From Amylibacter sp. IMCC11727 (GTDB lineage: Bacteria > Pseudomonadota > Alphaproteobacteria > Rhodobacterales > Rhodobacteraceae): DNA of 64,000 nt. A model generated the notes under the pieces. The model was not told where the DNA came from, did no database searches, and was given only the letters and a program-made list of their open reading frames with translations. The stretch lies in contig NZ_CP122960.1 in assembly GCF_029854195.1 (NCBI RefSeq), forward strand, positions 1,308,001 to 1,372,000, in the 5' to 3' direction. Shown piece by piece: positions 17,860 through 26,825 of the stretch. A program made the translations under genes and the position numbers. The first letter of the stretch is position 1. Every line of letters starts with the position of its first letter.

Positions 17860-20271
17860 TTACGATCTGGGCAAAGCCATGTCTGGGTCATACAGACACG
17901 ACCCATCAATGATCGTGGCCGCTTGTGGCACGCCTATCACCTCCACCGACAGTCCATCCGTCACGTCGGGGTTCACAAACGCCATAGCGATGTTTTTACC
18001 CACGCGATGTCCCCAATCGGCAGATGTAATCGTACCAACCACCTTGCCGTCTTTCACAACACTTGCCCCAGGATGGGCAGGGGCATCTGAACACTCAATG
18101 GTCATCGTTACAAATTTCTGCCGCGGCCCATCTGCCTGCATCTTCATCAACGCGTCTTTGCCGATGAACTCTTTGCCCATATCCACAAAACGATCCAGAT
18201 CCGATTCAAACGGATTGAACTCCGTAATCAAATCCGCCTTCCAATGCCGAAACCCTTTTTCAAGCCGCATAGATTCGACCGCACGGGCCCCAAACAGGTG
18301 AATCCCATGCGGTGTCCCCGCCGCTTGCAACGCGAGGTAGGCCGCATAAAGCTGGTTGTTGGGCATATGAATTTCATAGGCCAATTCCCCTGAAAAACTC
18401 ACTGCCATGACAATGGCAGGGGCGATGCCGATAAACGCTTCCCGCACAGACAACCACGGAAACGCCTCTTTCGACCAATCCCCACGGGATGCAGCAGCCA
18501 GCACATCGCGCGATTTTGGCCCCGCCAGCAATAGGATCGTGTGATCGTTCGTCAGACTTTGCACCTCAACATCTTCATCCGCACCGATGTTCTGCGTTAG
18601 CCAATCCATATCGTGATATTCTGATGCTGCCGCTGACCCGTACCAAATGCGCCCATCAGGCAGGTTCGCAATTGTCGCCTCCCCTTTGATATTGCCGTGG
18701 TGGTTCAACAAATACCCGAGTCCCACACGGCCCGCTTTCTGCGTCATTTTTGAACAGAACATCCGATCAATGAACCCGCGTACGTCATCCCCAGACAACG
18801 CAAAACGGTTGAAACCATTCACTTCTGTCAGGCCAACACCCGTCTGCACAGCTTTTACATCACGGGCCACCACATCAAAGGCTTCGTTGAAATAAAACCC
18901 GTGGGTCTCGTGAAAATCCGCACTTGGCTGAATGTAATCAAGCCGCTCCCACCCATTCACCACCGTAAATTCTGCGCCTTCAGCGGCCAAAATCGGCGTC
19001 AAAGGCGTGGTTTTCGCAGGCCGCCCAGCAGGACGATGTTCATGTGGGAAGTGGAAACGGAATTCGTTCTGATAATCCTCAATCGCCTTCAGCGCGGTCA
19101 GTTCCACATTGGCGTGGCCAGTGAAACGGCGCGGATCAATGCACCACGTGTCGTAACAGGCTTCACCATGCACAATCTGTTGGGCCAGCAGCCAACCATG
19201 GCCACCCCCTTCGCCCACACCGGCCCGCAAGCCAATGATGCAAAACGCATTCCGTTTGCCTGGGATCGGCCCCACCAGAGGCGCACCGTCAATGGTGTAG
19301 GTGATCGGCCCGTTCACAACCGTATGAATCCCCGCCTCCATCAGGGCAGGCATCCGCGCAAACGCGCCTTCCAACACATCCGTCACACGGTCCAAATCAT
19401 CTGGACACAGCGCATTCACAAACTTTGGATCAATTCCATCCATGCCCCATGTTTTGCACTCCTGCTCATAAAACCCGAGCAACAGGCCGTTCTTTTCCTG
19501 ACGACAGTAATAATCCGAAATCGGACAGCGCAGCAGGGGCATCCGATGGCCCGCATCGCGGATCGCAGGGATTTCTTCGGTCAGAAAATACTGATGTTCC
19601 ATCGACGCCACGGGGTGATGCACACCCATCATCGCGCCCACTTCGTTCACACGATACCCACCTGCGTTCACAACCACTTCGCATGTGATATCGCCCTTTT
19701 CTGTGTGGACTGTCCAACTGTCATCCTTGTGCTGCGTCAGCCCAATCACCGGCGTATGGCGATACACTTCCGCCCCTGCTTTGCGCGCGCGCCGCGCCAG
19801 TGCTTGGCACAATTGCGCAGGATCAATGTCCCCATCGAGCGGATCCCACAATCCCCCCACCAGATTGTCCGTCGAAATCAACGGATGACGCCGCGCACAT
19901 TCCTTTGCATCAATTACTTCGAAATTCACATCCATGCCCTTGGCCATGCTCGCAAATTGCGCATACCCATCCATCTGCGCCTGCGTATTGGCCAACCGAA
20001 TACCCCCATCCCCGTGGTGATAATTGATCGGATACTCAGGATCATTCGCCAAGTCATTGTAAAGGTTGATCGAATGCGTTTTCAGCCCCACCATCGTCTG
20101 GTTCATGCCAAAGTTCGTCACCTGTGCTGCTGAATGCCACGTGGTCCCGGATGTCAGCTCATCCCGTTCGATCAAAACCACATCGGTCCAACCTTCTTGG
20201 GTCAGATGGTAAATCGTAGAACAGCCAGCAATGCCGCCGCCAATTACAACGGCGCGTGTGTGGGTTTTCAT
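17860..20271 (-). CDS. Dimethylglycine/sarcosine dehydrogenase-like flavoprotein with GcvT domain
   Basis: An 803-residue two-domain enzyme. Residues 1-about 390 are a DAO-type FAD domain starting with VVIGGGIAGCSTIYHL; the TSGTTWHSAAQV segment carries the histidine used for covalent FAD in DMGDH-family enzymes. Residues about 420-800 are a GcvT-like folate domain, which traps the formaldehyde unit as 5,10-methylene-THF. The reaction fits N-demethylation of dimethylglycine or sarcosine, downstream of glycine betaine. GAGG precedes the ATG. Exact N-methyl substrate is not settled by sequence. Confidence 0.85.
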   Translation of the reverse strand: MKTHTRAVVIGGGIAGCSTIYHLTQEGWTDVVLIERDELTSGTTWHSAAQVTNFGMNQTMVGLKTHSINLYNDLANDPEYPINYHHGDGGIRLANTQAQMDGYAQFASMAKGMDVNFEVIDAKECARRHPLISTDNLVGGLWDPLDGDIDPAQLCQALARRARKAGAEVYRHTPVIGLTQHKDDSWTVHTEKGDITCEVVVNAGGYRVNEVGAMMGVHHPVASMEHQYFLTEEIPAIRDAGHRMPLLRCPISDYYCRQEKNGLLLGFYEQECKTWGMDGIDPKFVNALCPDDLDRVTDVLEGAFARMPALMEAGIHTVVNGPITYTIDGAPLVGPIPGKRNAFCIIGLRAGVGEGGGHGWLLAQQIVHGEACYDTWCIDPRRFTGHANVELTALKAIEDYQNEFRFHFPHEHRPAGRPAKTTPLTPILAAEGAEFTVVNGWERLDYIQPSADFHETHGFYFNEAFDVVARDVKAVQTGVGLTEVNGFNRFALSGDDVRGFIDRMFCSKMTQKAGRVGLGYLLNHHGNIKGEATIANLPDGRIWYGSAAASEYHDMDWLTQNIGADEDVEVQSLTNDHTILLLAGPKSRDVLAAASRGDWSKEAFPWLSVREAFIGIAPAIVMAVSFSGELAYEIHMPNNQLYAAYLALQAAGTPHGIHLFGARAVESMRLEKGFRHWKADLITEFNPFESDLDRFVDMGKEFIGKDALMKMQADGPRQKFVTMTIECSDAPAHPGASVVKDGKVVGTITSADWGHRVGKNIAMAFVNPDVTDGLSVEVIGVPQAATIIDGSCLYDPDMALPRS

Positions 20272-20431
20272 GGGGAACCTCGTTTCTAAAATCCTGCCGA
20301 TATCTGCATCGAGCCGATCAAACCCGTCAAGGCAACGCCCTTGTTTTCGATTTTCTGTAGGGTTTGCGTTTTTGTTTGTGAAACTGCGCTAGGGATGGGA
20401 AAAGGGGGACAATAAATTGAAAGGCTGCCCT

Positions 20432-21061
20432 ATGTCCCATCTGACCGTCGTCCATCATCCGCTTGTGCAACACAAACTGTCGCTCATGCGCCGCGTGGAA
20501 ACGCCATCCAACCAGTTCCGCCAACTCCTTCGCGAAATCAGCCACCTTCTGGCCTATGAGGTGACACGGGATTTGCCCATGACAACCCGTGAAATCGAAA
20601 CGCCTCTTCAAAAGATGGATGCGCCTGTGCTTGACGGCAAAAAACTCGCGCTTGTGTCCATCTTGCGGGCAGGCAACGGTTTGCTGGATGGCGTTCTGGA
20701 ACTAATCCCCTCCGCGCGTGTTGGATTTGTCGGTCTGTATCGTGACGAGGAAACGCTCAAACCCGTGCAGTATTACTTTAAAGCGCCCGAAGGCATGAAT
20801 GAACGCGTTGTCATCGCGGTTGACCCCATGCTCGCCACGGGCAATTCCTCTGTGGCGGCCATTGATTTGTTGAAAAAAGCAGGGGCAACAAACATCAAAT
20901 TCCTCTGCCTGCTGGCCGCCCCTGAAGGGGTCGCACGCATGAAAGACGCCCATCCTGATGTGCAGATCGTCACCGCATCCTTGGATGAGAAACTGAACGA
21001 TCTTGGCTATATCGTACCTGGCTTGGGCGATGCAGGGGATCGGATGTACGGCACGAAATAA
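20432..21061 (+). CDS. upp: Uracil phosphoribosyltransferase
   Basis: A 209-residue UPRTase that salvages uracil to UMP with PRPP. MSHLTVVHHPLVQHKLSLMR at the N-terminus and the PRPP loop VDPMLATGNSS are diagnostic, with the C-terminal PGLGDAGDR. The ATG at 20432 is chosen because AAAGG lies seven bases before it; an upstream in-frame TTG adds five residues. It is divergent from the dmgdh-like gene and precedes the amidase gene by 59 bp. Confidence 0.95.
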   Translation: MSHLTVVHHPLVQHKLSLMRRVETPSNQFRQLLREISHLLAYEVTRDLPMTTREIETPLQKMDAPVLDGKKLALVSILRAGNGLLDGVLELIPSARVGFVGLYRDEETLKPVQYYFKAPEGMNERVVIAVDPMLATGNSSVAAIDLLKKAGATNIKFLCLLAAPEGVARMKDAHPDVQIVTASLDEKLNDLGYIVPGLGDAGDRMYGTK

Positions 21062-21120
21062 CCGCCAAATTTGCATTTGGACCCAATCCGCCGCTAAACT
21101 CGTGCCTAAAGGAGCCTTCC

Positions 21121-21975
21121 ATGTCCCGCACTGTAACCATTGCCAATCTGCAAACGCGCCCAATGCCTGACTTCGATACGGCCTTGAACGAGGCTCTGAC
21201 CCTTGCACAAAAAGCAGTCTCTGATGGTGCGGAACTGTTGTGCTTGCCCGAATATTGCGGCGGGCTCAAAACCGATGGCGCCGCCTTCGCACCGCCCCAC
21301 GCTTCCGAAGCGGAACACCCTGTTATCAACGGCCTTCGCGACTTTGCAGCGAAAAAGGGCGTGGATATCCTGATCGGCTCCGTTGCGGTCTCAGGGCAGG
21401 GGGCCAAGTTCAACAACCGTGGACTTTATGTCGATAAATCAGGTGAAATCCTCAGCCGCTATGACAAAATTTTCCTCTTTGATGTGAACCTGTCCGAAAC
21501 GCAAATCTACCGCGAAAGCGATCGTGTGGAACCGGGCGATCAAGCGGTCGTGGCCAACACCCGCTTTGGCCGTATAGGTCATTCCATCTGCTATGATTTA
21601 CGCTTTGCGCAGCTCTACCGCGATCTGGCACAGGCCGGGGCCGAAATCCTGTTTTGCCCTGCGGCCTTTGCCGTCCCAACCGGGCAGGCCCACTGGCATG
21701 TGTTGAACCGATCTCGCGCCATTGAAAACGGCGCTTTCATGATTTCCCCTTGCGCCCATGGCGCGGTGGATGGGGGCGGGGCCAGCTATGGTCACTCGCT
21801 GATCGTAAACCCTTGGGGTGAAGTTTTAGCAGACGGAGGCGATGCCGCTGGCGTTTCCATGGCCACAATCGACCTTGATTTGGTGGCCGCCACGCGCAAA
21901 CGCATCGCGAGCCTGCAACACGACCGCCCTTACACGCTCTCGCAAAATGAGCCTGTGAGCACCGCTGCAGAATAA
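21121..21975 (+). CDS. Carbon-nitrogen hydrolase (nitrilase superfamily, Nit2/omega-amidase-like)
   Basis: A 284-residue nitrilase-fold amidase. The Glu-Lys-Cys triad is visible: E in CLPEYCGG, K in RYDKIFLFD, and C in GHSICYDLRF. The set resembles the Nit1/Nit2 branch, which hydrolyses deaminated glutathione or 2-oxo-omega-amides. AGGAG precedes the ATG. It follows upp and ends at a bidirectional terminator shared with mdh. Confidence 0.88.
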   Translation: MSRTVTIANLQTRPMPDFDTALNEALTLAQKAVSDGAELLCLPEYCGGLKTDGAAFAPPHASEAEHPVINGLRDFAAKKGVDILIGSVAVSGQGAKFNNRGLYVDKSGEILSRYDKIFLFDVNLSETQIYRESDRVEPGDQAVVANTRFGRIGHSICYDLRFAQLYRDLAQAGAEILFCPAAFAVPTGQAHWHVLNRSRAIENGAFMISPCAHGAVDGGGASYGHSLIVNPWGEVLADGGDAAGVSMATIDLDLVAATRKRIASLQHDRPYTLSQNEPVSTAAE

Positions 21976-21988
21976 AAACAGCCCCACA

Positions 21989-22010
21989 CTTCTTCTGGCC
22001 AAAAATATCC
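21989..22010 (-). repeat. Dispersed gene-end motif (reverse copy)
   Basis: CTTCTTCTGGCCAAAAATA followed by TCC is the reverse complement of the GGATATTT...CAGAAGAAG motif. It sits between the convergent amidase and mdh genes, just before the terminator. Confidence 0.55.
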
Positions 22011-22015
22011 AAAGA

Positions 22016-22043
22016 AAAAGCCCCGCCAAACAGCGGGGCTTTT
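22016..22043. terminator. Bidirectional terminator between amidase gene and mdh
   Basis: AAAAGCCCCGC and GCGGGGCTTTT form an 11-bp stem around a six-base loop. Both strands end in a T-run, as suits a convergent pair. Confidence 0.9.
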
Positions 22044-22064
22044 CAATTCTAACGCAAACTGGGC

Positions 22065-23027
22065 TTAGGCCAGTGTGGAATCGATCTCTTTACAGGCTGC
22101 AACCAACCCTTTGACCGCATCCACAGATTTGTCGAACATGGCTTTTTCGTCTTTGTTCAACTCGATCTCTACAACTTTTTCGATACCGCCTGCGCCGATA
22201 ACGGTTGGAACGCCCACATACATGCCGTCCAAACCATAGGCACCGTCCACATTTGCCGCACACGGCAGCACGCGCTTTTGGTCTTTCAGATAGGCTTCGG
22301 CCATTTCAATGGCGGATGCAGCTGGCGCATAGAACGCAGACCCAGTTTTCAACAAGCCAACGATTTCCGCGCCACCATCACGGGTGCGCTGTACGATCGC
22401 GTCGAGTTTTTCCTGTGTGGTCCAGCCCATCTTCACCATGTCAGGCAATGGGATACCAGCCACTGTGGAATAGCGTGTCAGCGGAACCATAGTGTCCCCA
22501 TGACCGCCCAAAACAAAGGCCGTGACGTCTTTCACAGACACTTCAAATTCATCGGCAAGGAAGTGGCGGAACCGCGCGCTGTCCAAAATGCCCGCCATGC
22601 CGCAGATTTTGTTCTTTGGCATGCCAGAAAATTCACGCAACGCCCAAACCATCGCATCAAGCGGGTTTGTGATACAGATCACAAACGCATTTGGCGCGTG
22701 CTTGGCGATACCTTCGCCAACAGATTTCATAACTTTCAGGTTGATGCCGAGCAGATCATCACGGCTCATGCCTGGCTTACGCGCCACACCTGCGGTTACG
22801 ATACACACATCCGCGTCTGCGATATCTGCGTAATCTGTTGTGCCTGACATAGCGGCGTCAAACCCGTCAACGGGTGCGCTTTCTGCGATGTCCAATGCTT
22901 TGCCCTGCGGCGTGCCGTCTGCGATATCGAACAAAACAACATCGCCCAGTTCTTTCAACGCTGCCAAATGGGCCAATGTGCCACCGATTTGGCCTGCACC
23001 GATCAAAGCAATTTTCGCTCTTGCCAT
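22065..23027 (-). CDS. mdh: Malate dehydrogenase
   Basis: A 320-residue LDH-like malate dehydrogenase of the TCA cycle. It carries the NAD loop GAGQIGGTLAHL, the substrate loop GVARKPGMSRDDLL and the catalytic histidine in GGHGDTMVPL. I set the start at 23027 because AGGAG lies eight bases upstream; the longer frame to 23045 would place that ribosome site inside the coding region. A palindrome resembling the tmpA/icd one lies 179 bp upstream. Confidence 0.96.
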   Translation of the reverse strand: MARAKIALIGAGQIGGTLAHLAALKELGDVVLFDIADGTPQGKALDIAESAPVDGFDAAMSGTTDYADIADADVCIVTAGVARKPGMSRDDLLGINLKVMKSVGEGIAKHAPNAFVICITNPLDAMVWALREFSGMPKNKICGMAGILDSARFRHFLADEFEVSVKDVTAFVLGGHGDTMVPLTRYSTVAGIPLPDMVKMGWTTQEKLDAIVQRTRDGGAEIVGLLKTGSAFYAPAASAIEMAEAYLKDQKRVLPCAANVDGAYGLDGMYVGVPTVIGAGGIEKVVEIELNKDEKAMFDKSVDAVKGLVAACKEIDSTLA

Positions 23028-23206
23028 GTCTTCAACTCCTGTCATGTGAAACTCGCCCGCTTGCTACCCCCAAAGCCGTAGCAGGGCAAGGCGCATTTCA
23101 GACAGTCGGCGTGGTTGTGCTGAACCCGAATTCAACAAGCCTTTGAACCCAAAGCCTTTTCCCCGCTGTACTGTGAAATTTGGCAGACAGGTTTGGCTGT
23201 AATATA

Positions 23207-23222
23207 GTATGCAATTGCATAC
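23207..23222. promoter_or_regulatory. 16-bp palindrome upstream of mdh
   Basis: GTATGCAATTGCATAC is perfect and shares the pattern GTATRCAWTTGYATACAAT with the element between tmpA and icd. Because the other neighbour ends here, mdh is the only gene it can precede. Confidence 0.62.
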
Positions 23223-23251
23223 AATTACGTCACAAAATGAGGAATCACCCA

Positions 23252-23284
23252 AAAACACCGCGAAAGTGTCCCGCGCGGTGTTTT
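23252..23284 (-). terminator. Terminator of the small exported-protein gene
   Basis: AAAACACCGCG and CGCGGTGTTTT pair around 11 bases. On the minus strand the stem is followed by a five-T run, 72 bp past the stop codon. Confidence 0.8.
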
Positions 23285-23355
23285 CGGATTTTGCGTCTTG
23301 CTGGGGGTACTAGGACTCCCGTTCATCCCATGCGAAACAAAACAACCGCGTAGAC

Positions 23356-23670
23356 CTAGGCTTTGTCGCCCTTGTGAACAACAGCCGCTTCAACAGGTTC
23401 ATAGGCATTGCCTGCCGCCATCAGACAGGTCATGCCATTGGGCAATGTGATTACTATGGTCCATGTACCGCTCTCGGCATTGGCATATGTTTCCACCACC
23501 CCGTTGTTTGCCGACAATCCCACAGACTGGCGGGATTCACCGTATTTTGTTTCCAACCGCTCAATCACGCGGGCGCGCTCTGCGCAGCTGGCCTGTTGAG
23601 CTTGGGCTGCTTGCGTGGCCAGAATGACACCGCCAAAGCCCAAGGAAAGTGCAAAGAATAGATTTTGCAT
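23356..23670 (-). CDS. Small exported protein of unknown function
   Basis: A 104-residue protein with a clear Sec signal peptide (MQNLFFALSLGFGGV...ATQAAQAQQ). The mature part has two cysteines about 55 residues apart, in SCAERARVIERLETKYGE and GMTCLMAAG, which may form a disulphide. The pattern ERLETKYGE...GTWTI...G-TC-MAAG recurs in small proteins of Rhodobacterales and rhizobia, but I know of no assigned function. The start at 23670 is chosen for GGAGAAAACCG before the ATG. Confidence 0.78.
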   Translation of the reverse strand: MQNLFFALSLGFGGVILATQAAQAQQASCAERARVIERLETKYGESRQSVGLSANNGVVETYANAESGTWTIVITLPNGMTCLMAAGNAYEPVEAAVVHKGDKA

Positions 23671-24002
23671 CGGTTTTCTCCGTCTAAAAGACGAGGTGGC
23701 GAGACCGGCCATCGGTCAAAAGATCTGCGCTCACATCGTGAACAGTTGCGCCAAAGGTCTGCTTCCGATTGTGTAAAGGCGGCCAACCAGCCGGCCTTCG
23801 TCACCCATGGCGATGTGTGACCAGCCTGTCACGAACTCCCCAAAAAATGGTTAACGCCACGACCGCTCTGCGCGTCAGGGCCGTATCCATCAGGCAATGT
23901 GCAAAATTTCCGCAACGATATCGCCCGCGCAACGTTGCGCTTTGGCGCCATCTGTGTTTGATCCTATGCGCAACCGATCAACACCAAAGATAAGGCCGCA
24001 TC
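23671..24002. other. Intergenic region upstream of mcl2
   Basis: A 332-bp stretch between the divergent small exported-protein gene and mcl2. I see no convincing gene in it. It contains the perfect 14-bp palindrome GCGCAACGTTGCGC at 23927-23940, which could be an operator for mcl2. Confidence 0.6.
23927..23940. promoter_or_regulatory. Palindrome upstream of mcl2
   Basis: GCGCAACGTTGCGC is a perfect 14-bp palindrome 62 bp before the mcl2 ATG. The position suits an operator of the ethylmalonyl-CoA pathway operon; the cognate regulator is not identified. Confidence 0.4.
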
Positions 24003-24878
24003 ATGGATCCGACCAACCGCCCCTTCCGTTCGCTTTTGTACATTCCAGGGTCTAAAACCCGCGCATTGGAAAAAGCACAAACCCTGGCAACGGACGGCAT
24101 CATCTTCGATCTAGAAGATGCGGTGGCCGTTGATATGAAAGCAGATGCCCGCACATACGTTGCAGATGCGTTGCGTGACCTTGATTACGGAAACCGCGCT
24201 TTGATGGTGCGGGTCAACGGATTTGAAACGGATTGGTGCATGGACGATCTGAACGTCATCATGGACGCCAGCCCAGAAGCCATCCTCTTGCCCAAAGTGA
24301 ACTCTGGCGCAGATGTGAAAAAGCTCGAAGCCATTTTGGATGATCACCCAAAGTGCAAAAACACCGCCATTTGGGCCATGATGGAAAGTCCACTGTCCAT
24401 CCTGAACGCCCAAGACATCGCCAGTGCCTCCAAACGCATGAAGGGTATGGTGCTGGGGTCTAACGACCTGATCAAAGACCTGTTCGCCAAACACACCCAA
24501 GACCGCGAAGCCTTAATCACGTCGATGGGCATGTGCCTGCTGGCCGCCCGCGCTTATGGTTTGGTCTGTGTGGACGGGGTCCATAACGCGTTCCGCGACC
24601 AAGACGGCTTACGTATTTCCTGTATGCAGGGCCGCAATATCGGATTTGACGGTAAATCGCTTATTCACCCAGATCAGCTTTATGTGGCGAACGACATTTA
24701 TCGCCCCTCCAAGGGTGAAATTGATCTGGCCAAACGTCAAATGGCCGCCTTTGAAGAAGCAGAAGCCTCTGGCAAGGGTATTGCGGTGCTTGATGGTCAA
24801 ATTGTTGAGAATTTGCACATCGTTTCCGCTCGTGCTTTGCTTGCCAAAGCCGAGGCAATCGCTGCCTCTGAAAACTAA
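24003..24878 (+). CDS. mcl2: (3S)-Malyl-CoA thioesterase (HpcH/HpaI family)
   Basis: A 291-residue CitE-like protein. RSLLYIPGSKTRALEKAQ and IIFDLEDAVA are the N-terminal family signatures, and FDGKSLIHP is the C-terminal one. It looks much more like Rhodobacter Mcl2, the malyl-CoA thioesterase, than like Mcl1, the lyase. It would release malate and CoA from malyl-CoA in the ethylmalonyl-CoA pathway. The mesaconyl-CoA hydratase gene two genes downstream supports this. Confidence 0.85.
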   Translation: MDPTNRPFRSLLYIPGSKTRALEKAQTLATDGIIFDLEDAVAVDMKADARTYVADALRDLDYGNRALMVRVNGFETDWCMDDLNVIMDASPEAILLPKVNSGADVKKLEAILDDHPKCKNTAIWAMMESPLSILNAQDIASASKRMKGMVLGSNDLIKDLFAKHTQDREALITSMGMCLLAARAYGLVCVDGVHNAFRDQDGLRISCMQGRNIGFDGKSLIHPDQLYVANDIYRPSKGEIDLAKRQMAAFEEAEASGKGIAVLDGQIVENLHIVSARALLAKAEAIAASEN

Positions 24879-24887
24879 GGGGACTCT

Positions 24888-25460
24888 ATGACACTGCTGC
24901 TGATTGGTTTGGGCGTTTGGACGCTCGTTCATTTCTGGAAACGCCTGTCGCCGAATACGCGCGCGGCTTTGGATGCAACGATGGGGCAGGGCCCCGCAAA
25001 AGGCGTGATCGCGCTTTTGCTCGTAGCCTCCATTGTGATGATGGTGCTGGGCTACCGCGCTGCGGAAAACCTGCATGTCTACACACCTATTGCCGGCATA
25101 GGCCACTTAAATAACCTCCTGATGCTGTTCTCGGTTATGTTGCTCGGCATGGGCAGCTCCAAAGGCAAAATGCGCTCATGGTTTCGCCATCCCATGTTGA
25201 TGGGCGTCATCGTTTGGGCGGGGGCGCATTTACTGGTGAACGGCGATCTGGCGTCTGTGGTTCTGTTTGGGGGCATGGCGCTTTGGGCGCTGGTGCAAAT
25301 GGCTTTAATCAATCGCGCTGTCCCCGTTTGGGACCGCCCCACCGCTGGGCCAATTTCAGGCGACATTCGCCTTATCATTATTGGCCTCGTTCTCTTTACC
25401 ATCATCGCTGCCATCCACATCTGGCTAGGCCGCAATCCATTCTTGGGGACATATCCATGA
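24888..25460 (+). CDS. NnrU-family membrane protein
   Basis: A 190-residue integral membrane protein with five or six hydrophobic segments and the family pattern HFWKRLSPNTRAAL, then GHLNNLLML and HPMLMGVIVWAGAHLL. NnrU was named from denitrification clusters, but members are widespread and their activity is not established. It begins nine bases after mcl2 and overlaps the DUF1737 gene by four bases, so it belongs to this operon. Confidence 0.85.
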   Translation: MTLLLIGLGVWTLVHFWKRLSPNTRAALDATMGQGPAKGVIALLLVASIVMMVLGYRAAENLHVYTPIAGIGHLNNLLMLFSVMLLGMGSSKGKMRSWFRHPMLMGVIVWAGAHLLVNGDLASVVLFGGMALWALVQMALINRAVPVWDRPTAGPISGDIRLIIIGLVLFTIIAAIHIWLGRNPFLGTYP

Positions 25461-25660
25461 TCGTTTACCGCCTGATTACCGAAGACGACACATCGCAATT
25501 TTGCCACCGCGTGACCGAAGCTCTGTCCAAAGGCTGGTCGCTGCACGGCTCACCCTCTTATGCCTTTGATGGAGCCAACGGCGTAATGCGCTGCGCTCAG
25601 GCTGTCACCAAAGAAGCTGATGTTGAATACTCTAAAGATATGAAGTTGGGACAAGTATAA
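25457..25660 (+). CDS. DUF1737 small protein
   Basis: A 67-residue protein starting MIVYRLITEDD and containing LSKGWSLHGSPSYAFDG, the core of the DUF1737 family. It is coupled on both sides: its ATG overlaps the NnrU-family stop by four bases and its TAA shares a base with the mch ATG. No function is established for the family. Confidence 0.82.
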   Translation: MIVYRLITEDDTSQFCHRVTEALSKGWSLHGSPSYAFDGANGVMRCAQAVTKEADVEYSKDMKLGQV

Positions 25661-26694
25661 TGGTCAAAACCAATCCGGGCCGCTTTTTCGAAGACTACAC
25701 CGTCGGCGAAACCATCCAACATGCCGTGCCTCGTACGGTTTCAGGCGGTGAACGGGCGCTGTATCACGCGCTTTATCCCGCACGCCATGCGCTCTATTCC
25801 TCTGATGAATTTGCCAAAGCCTCTGGATTGCCAACGGCCCCCCTTGATGATCTGGCAGGCTTTCACGTGGTGTTTGGTAAAACCGTCCCTGATGTATCGC
25901 TGAACGCGCTGGCCAATCTTGGCTATGCCGAAGGGAAGTTCCTCAAACCCATCTACGCAGGGGATACCCTGCGCACCACATCCAAAGTCATCGGCCTGAA
26001 ACAAAACTCCAATGGCAAATCTGGCGTGGTTTGGGTGCATTCTAAAGGCTTCAATCAAAACGACGATGTGGTCATCGACTACAAACGCTGGGTCATGGTG
26101 CGCAAACAGGATATGGACGCGCCCGCCCCAGAAACCGTGATCCCAGAATTGGCGAGCGTGATTGATCCGCAAGATCTCACGATCCCAGCAGGGCTCGATT
26201 TCACCAAATACGATTTCGCACTGGCAGGGGAACCGCACCGCGCCGCCGACTACAACGTGGGTGAAAAGATCAACCACGTGGACGGCGTCACAATCGAAGA
26301 AGCCGAACATATGATCGCCACACGCCTGTGGCAGAACACCGCCAAAGTGCATTTTGACACCTCCGCACGCCCCGATGGCACACGCCTTATCTATGGCGGT
26401 CATGTTATTTCCATGGCGCGGACGTTGTCTTTTAACGGCCTTGCCAATGCGCAAATGATTGCAGGCATCAACGCAGGCGCACATGTAAACCCTTGCCTTT
26501 CAGGCGATACGGTTCGCGCGTGGTCCGAAGTTTTGGACAAAGCGGATACAGACGCCCCCGGCGTCACAGCCCTGCGCTTACGCCTTGTGGCCACCAAAGG
26601 GGACAGCGCAAACATGGAACTGCGTGGCGAAGATGGCCGCTATCTGCCAGAGGTGCTTCTGGACCTCGACTATTGGGTGTTGATGCCGAGTTAA
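25660..26694 (+). CDS. mch: Mesaconyl-CoA hydratase (MaoC-like)
   Basis: A 344-residue double-hotdog enzyme. NPGRFFEDYTVGETIQHA..PRT at the N-terminus, FGKTVPDVSLNALANLGYA, KVIGLKQNSNGKSGVV and HVDGVTIEEAEHM follow Rhodobacter Mch closely. It interconverts mesaconyl-C1-CoA and beta-methylmalyl-CoA in the ethylmalonyl-CoA pathway used for C2 assimilation. It is the last gene of the mcl2 operon and is followed by an imperfect long hairpin. Confidence 0.92.
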   Translation: MVKTNPGRFFEDYTVGETIQHAVPRTVSGGERALYHALYPARHALYSSDEFAKASGLPTAPLDDLAGFHVVFGKTVPDVSLNALANLGYAEGKFLKPIYAGDTLRTTSKVIGLKQNSNGKSGVVWVHSKGFNQNDDVVIDYKRWVMVRKQDMDAPAPETVIPELASVIDPQDLTIPAGLDFTKYDFALAGEPHRAADYNVGEKINHVDGVTIEEAEHMIATRLWQNTAKVHFDTSARPDGTRLIYGGHVISMARTLSFNGLANAQMIAGINAGAHVNPCLSGDTVRAWSEVLDKADTDAPGVTALRLRLVATKGDSANMELRGEDGRYLPEVLLDLDYWVLMPS

Positions 26695-26701
26695 GCGCTT
26701 T

Positions 26702-26770
26702 GGATATTTAAGAAACAAAAAGGTGTAAAAGCGCGCGCCTCCTTTGCATCTTTTTGTTTTCAAAATATCC
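26702..26770. repeat. Inverted pair of the gene-end motif after mch
   Basis: GGATATTT...ACAAAAAG (26702-26722) faces CTTTTTGT...AAATATCC (26750-26770), giving an imperfect hairpin of about 70 bases. It separates mch from the next co-directional gene. The right part runs into a 21-base stretch, 26762-26782, that occurs identically at 43736-43756. Confidence 0.65.
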
Positions 26771-26825
26771 GCGCCGCAGGCATCCATCCCTTGCCCTGTG
26801 CGCCGAATTGCGATCACATGCGCGT

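Larger units (their letters stand above)
23028..23355. other. Intergenic region with mdh promoter side and a terminator
   Basis: This 328-bp stretch has no convincing gene. It holds the GTATGCAATTGCATAC palindrome at 23207-23222 and the minus-strand terminator at 23252-23284 belonging to the small exported-protein gene. The segment between the palindrome and the mdh start should carry the mdh promoter. Confidence 0.7.

Noticed and set aside
18901..20133. 410-codon plus-strand frame inside the dmgdh-like gene
   Set aside because: Antisense to a well-supported enzyme; the product is rich in His, Arg and Pro and shows no domain.
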